A stretch of DNA of 6,203 nucleotides from Synechococcus sp. MED650. Lineage in GTDB: Bacteria; Cyanobacteriota; Cyanobacteriia; PCC-6307; Cyanobiaceae. Location of the stretch: contig NZHI01000058.1 of assembly GCA_002691345.1 (NCBI GenBank), forward strand, positions 10,362 to 16,564, given 5' to 3'. The notes beneath the pieces were generated by a model. The model saw only the letters and a list, made by a program, of their open reading frames with translations, was not told the origin of the DNA and did not search any database. The translations under genes and the position numbers were made by a program. Shown piece by piece: positions 5,819 to 6,203 of this stretch (within the stretch, counting starts at the first letter, position 1; each line of letters opens with the position of its first letter).

Positions 5819-5936
5819 TTAGAAGCGCTGGATGATCGCTTCAGCGAAGCCGCTGCAGCTCACCGGATCAACCTGGGGTTCCATCAGTCGGGCCAGGTCA
5901 TAGGTGACCTGTTTGTCGGCGATCGCAGCACTCAGG
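5819..5936. repeat. Direct repeat, right copy (end of functional icd)
   Basis: The partner of 4356-4473. Positions 5871-5936 are the 66-bp identical core, with GCGATCGC at 5919-5926. 5819-5870 is the diverged terminal part, next to the sulfotransferase gene. Beyond 5936 this copy continues into normal icd coding sequence, whereas the left copy breaks off. Confidence 0.9.
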
Positions 5937-6203
5937 CCTTTGGTGACCAGGTCAGCAGCGTCTTGCCAGCCCAGGAATTCCAGCATCATCACGCCGCTGA
6001 GAATCACCGAGCCTGGATTGATCCGGTCGAGTCCCGCATGTTTCGGAGCGGTGCCATGGGTGGCTTCGAAGATGGCAGCGTTCTCGCCGATGTTGGCGCC
6101 CGGGGCCATGCCCAGGCCGCCAACCATGGCCGCGGCGGCATCGGAGATGTAGTCGCCGTTGAGGTTGAGCGTGGCCAGGATCGAATACTCCTGGGGCCGG
6201 GTT
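5819..6203 (-). CDS. icd: NADP-dependent isocitrate dehydrogenase, C-terminal 127 residues (cut by window edge)
   Basis: The frame enters from the right edge ([20 protein letters not shown]) and ends at TAA 5821-5819. It matches the C-terminal part of the Icd family, which converts isocitrate and NADP to 2-oxoglutarate, CO2 and NADPH; in cyanobacteria this feeds nitrogen assimilation. Visible landmarks are [45 protein letters not shown] and [11 protein letters not shown]. The Tyr and Arg of VTYDLAR correspond to E. coli Tyr391 and Arg395, which bind the NADP 2'-phosphate. Lys344 is also kept, while Tyr345 is His here (6038-6040). The last residues, [10 protein letters not shown], are the part duplicated in altered form at 4356-4473, so the C-terminus of this working gene may have been replaced by incoming DNA. 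The N-terminal part lies outside the window. Confidence 0.95.
   Translation of the reverse strand, partial: TRPQEYSILATLNLNGDYISDAAAAMVGGLGMAPGANIGENAAIFEATHGTAPKHAGLDRINPGSVILSGVMMLEFLGWQDAADLVTKGLSAAIADKQVTYDLARLMEPQVDPVSCSGFAEAIIQRF

Larger units (their letters stand above)
4408..5870. mobile_element. Putative icd-integrated cassette carrying a sulfotransferase gene
   Basis: One repeat period (1463 bp) bounded by the duplicated icd end. The exact crossover could be anywhere in the 66-bp identical core (4408-4473 and 5871-5936), so the limits are one of several equivalent choices. Content: the left identical core, about 170 bp non-coding, the sulfotransferase-like gene, and the divergent icd terminus. 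No integrase, transposase or terminal inverted repeats are visible, so this is at most a non-autonomous or degraded element. The layout matches e14/phage 21 integration in E. coli icd, where the incoming DNA restores the icd 3' end and the old end is displaced. Single-crossover insertion of homologous DNA from a relative is an alternative. Confidence 0.55.

Overview
The window looks like a piece of a marine picocyanobacterial chromosome (Synechococcus/Cyanobium type). This is an inference from three things: GC-rich housekeeping genes, the style of the glycolate oxidase and isocitrate dehydrogenase proteins, and the cyanobacterial HIP1 palindrome GCGATCGC present in both icd copies. No 16S rRNA or other taxonomic marker is present.

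Left part (1-3121): a glycolate oxidase locus. The N-terminal part of glcE (FAD-binding subunit, minus strand, cut by the window edge) and a complete glcF (iron-sulfur subunit, minus strand) are separated by an opposite-strand gene for a four-carbon acid sugar kinase family protein (DUF1537/OtnK-like). The packing is very tight. The glcE and kinase start codons diverge from a 14-bp gap that is itself a perfect inverted repeat, and the kinase and glcF overlap tail to tail by 81 bp.

Middle (3122-5818): an accessory stretch visibly richer in A+T than its flanks. It holds a 487-bp non-coding region, a plus-strand gene for an unrecognised P-loop NTPase/kinase-like protein, a displaced copy of the last 38 codons of icd, about 170 bp of non-coding DNA with small inverted repeats, and a minus-strand sulfotransferase-like gene.

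Right part (5819-6203): the C-terminal 127 codons of the functional icd (NADP isocitrate dehydrogenase, minus strand), truncated by the window edge.

The most notable structure is the duplicated icd 3' end. The segment 4356-4473 repeats 5819-5936 in direct orientation. The first 66 bp (in the icd reading direction) are identical, then the copies diverge abruptly to about 79% identity over the last 52 bp. Both encode complete but different C-termini ending in a stop codon. This is the pattern left when a genetic element integrates into icd while carrying its own replacement 3' end, as known for e14 and phage 21 in E. coli. Here the delimited unit is only about 1463 bp long and carries a single recognisable gene, the sulfotransferase, with no integrase. 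It is therefore a minimal, non-autonomous or decayed cassette, or the trace of a single-crossover homologous event. The sulfotransferase sits 16 bp behind the icd stop codon and is probably transcribed with icd.
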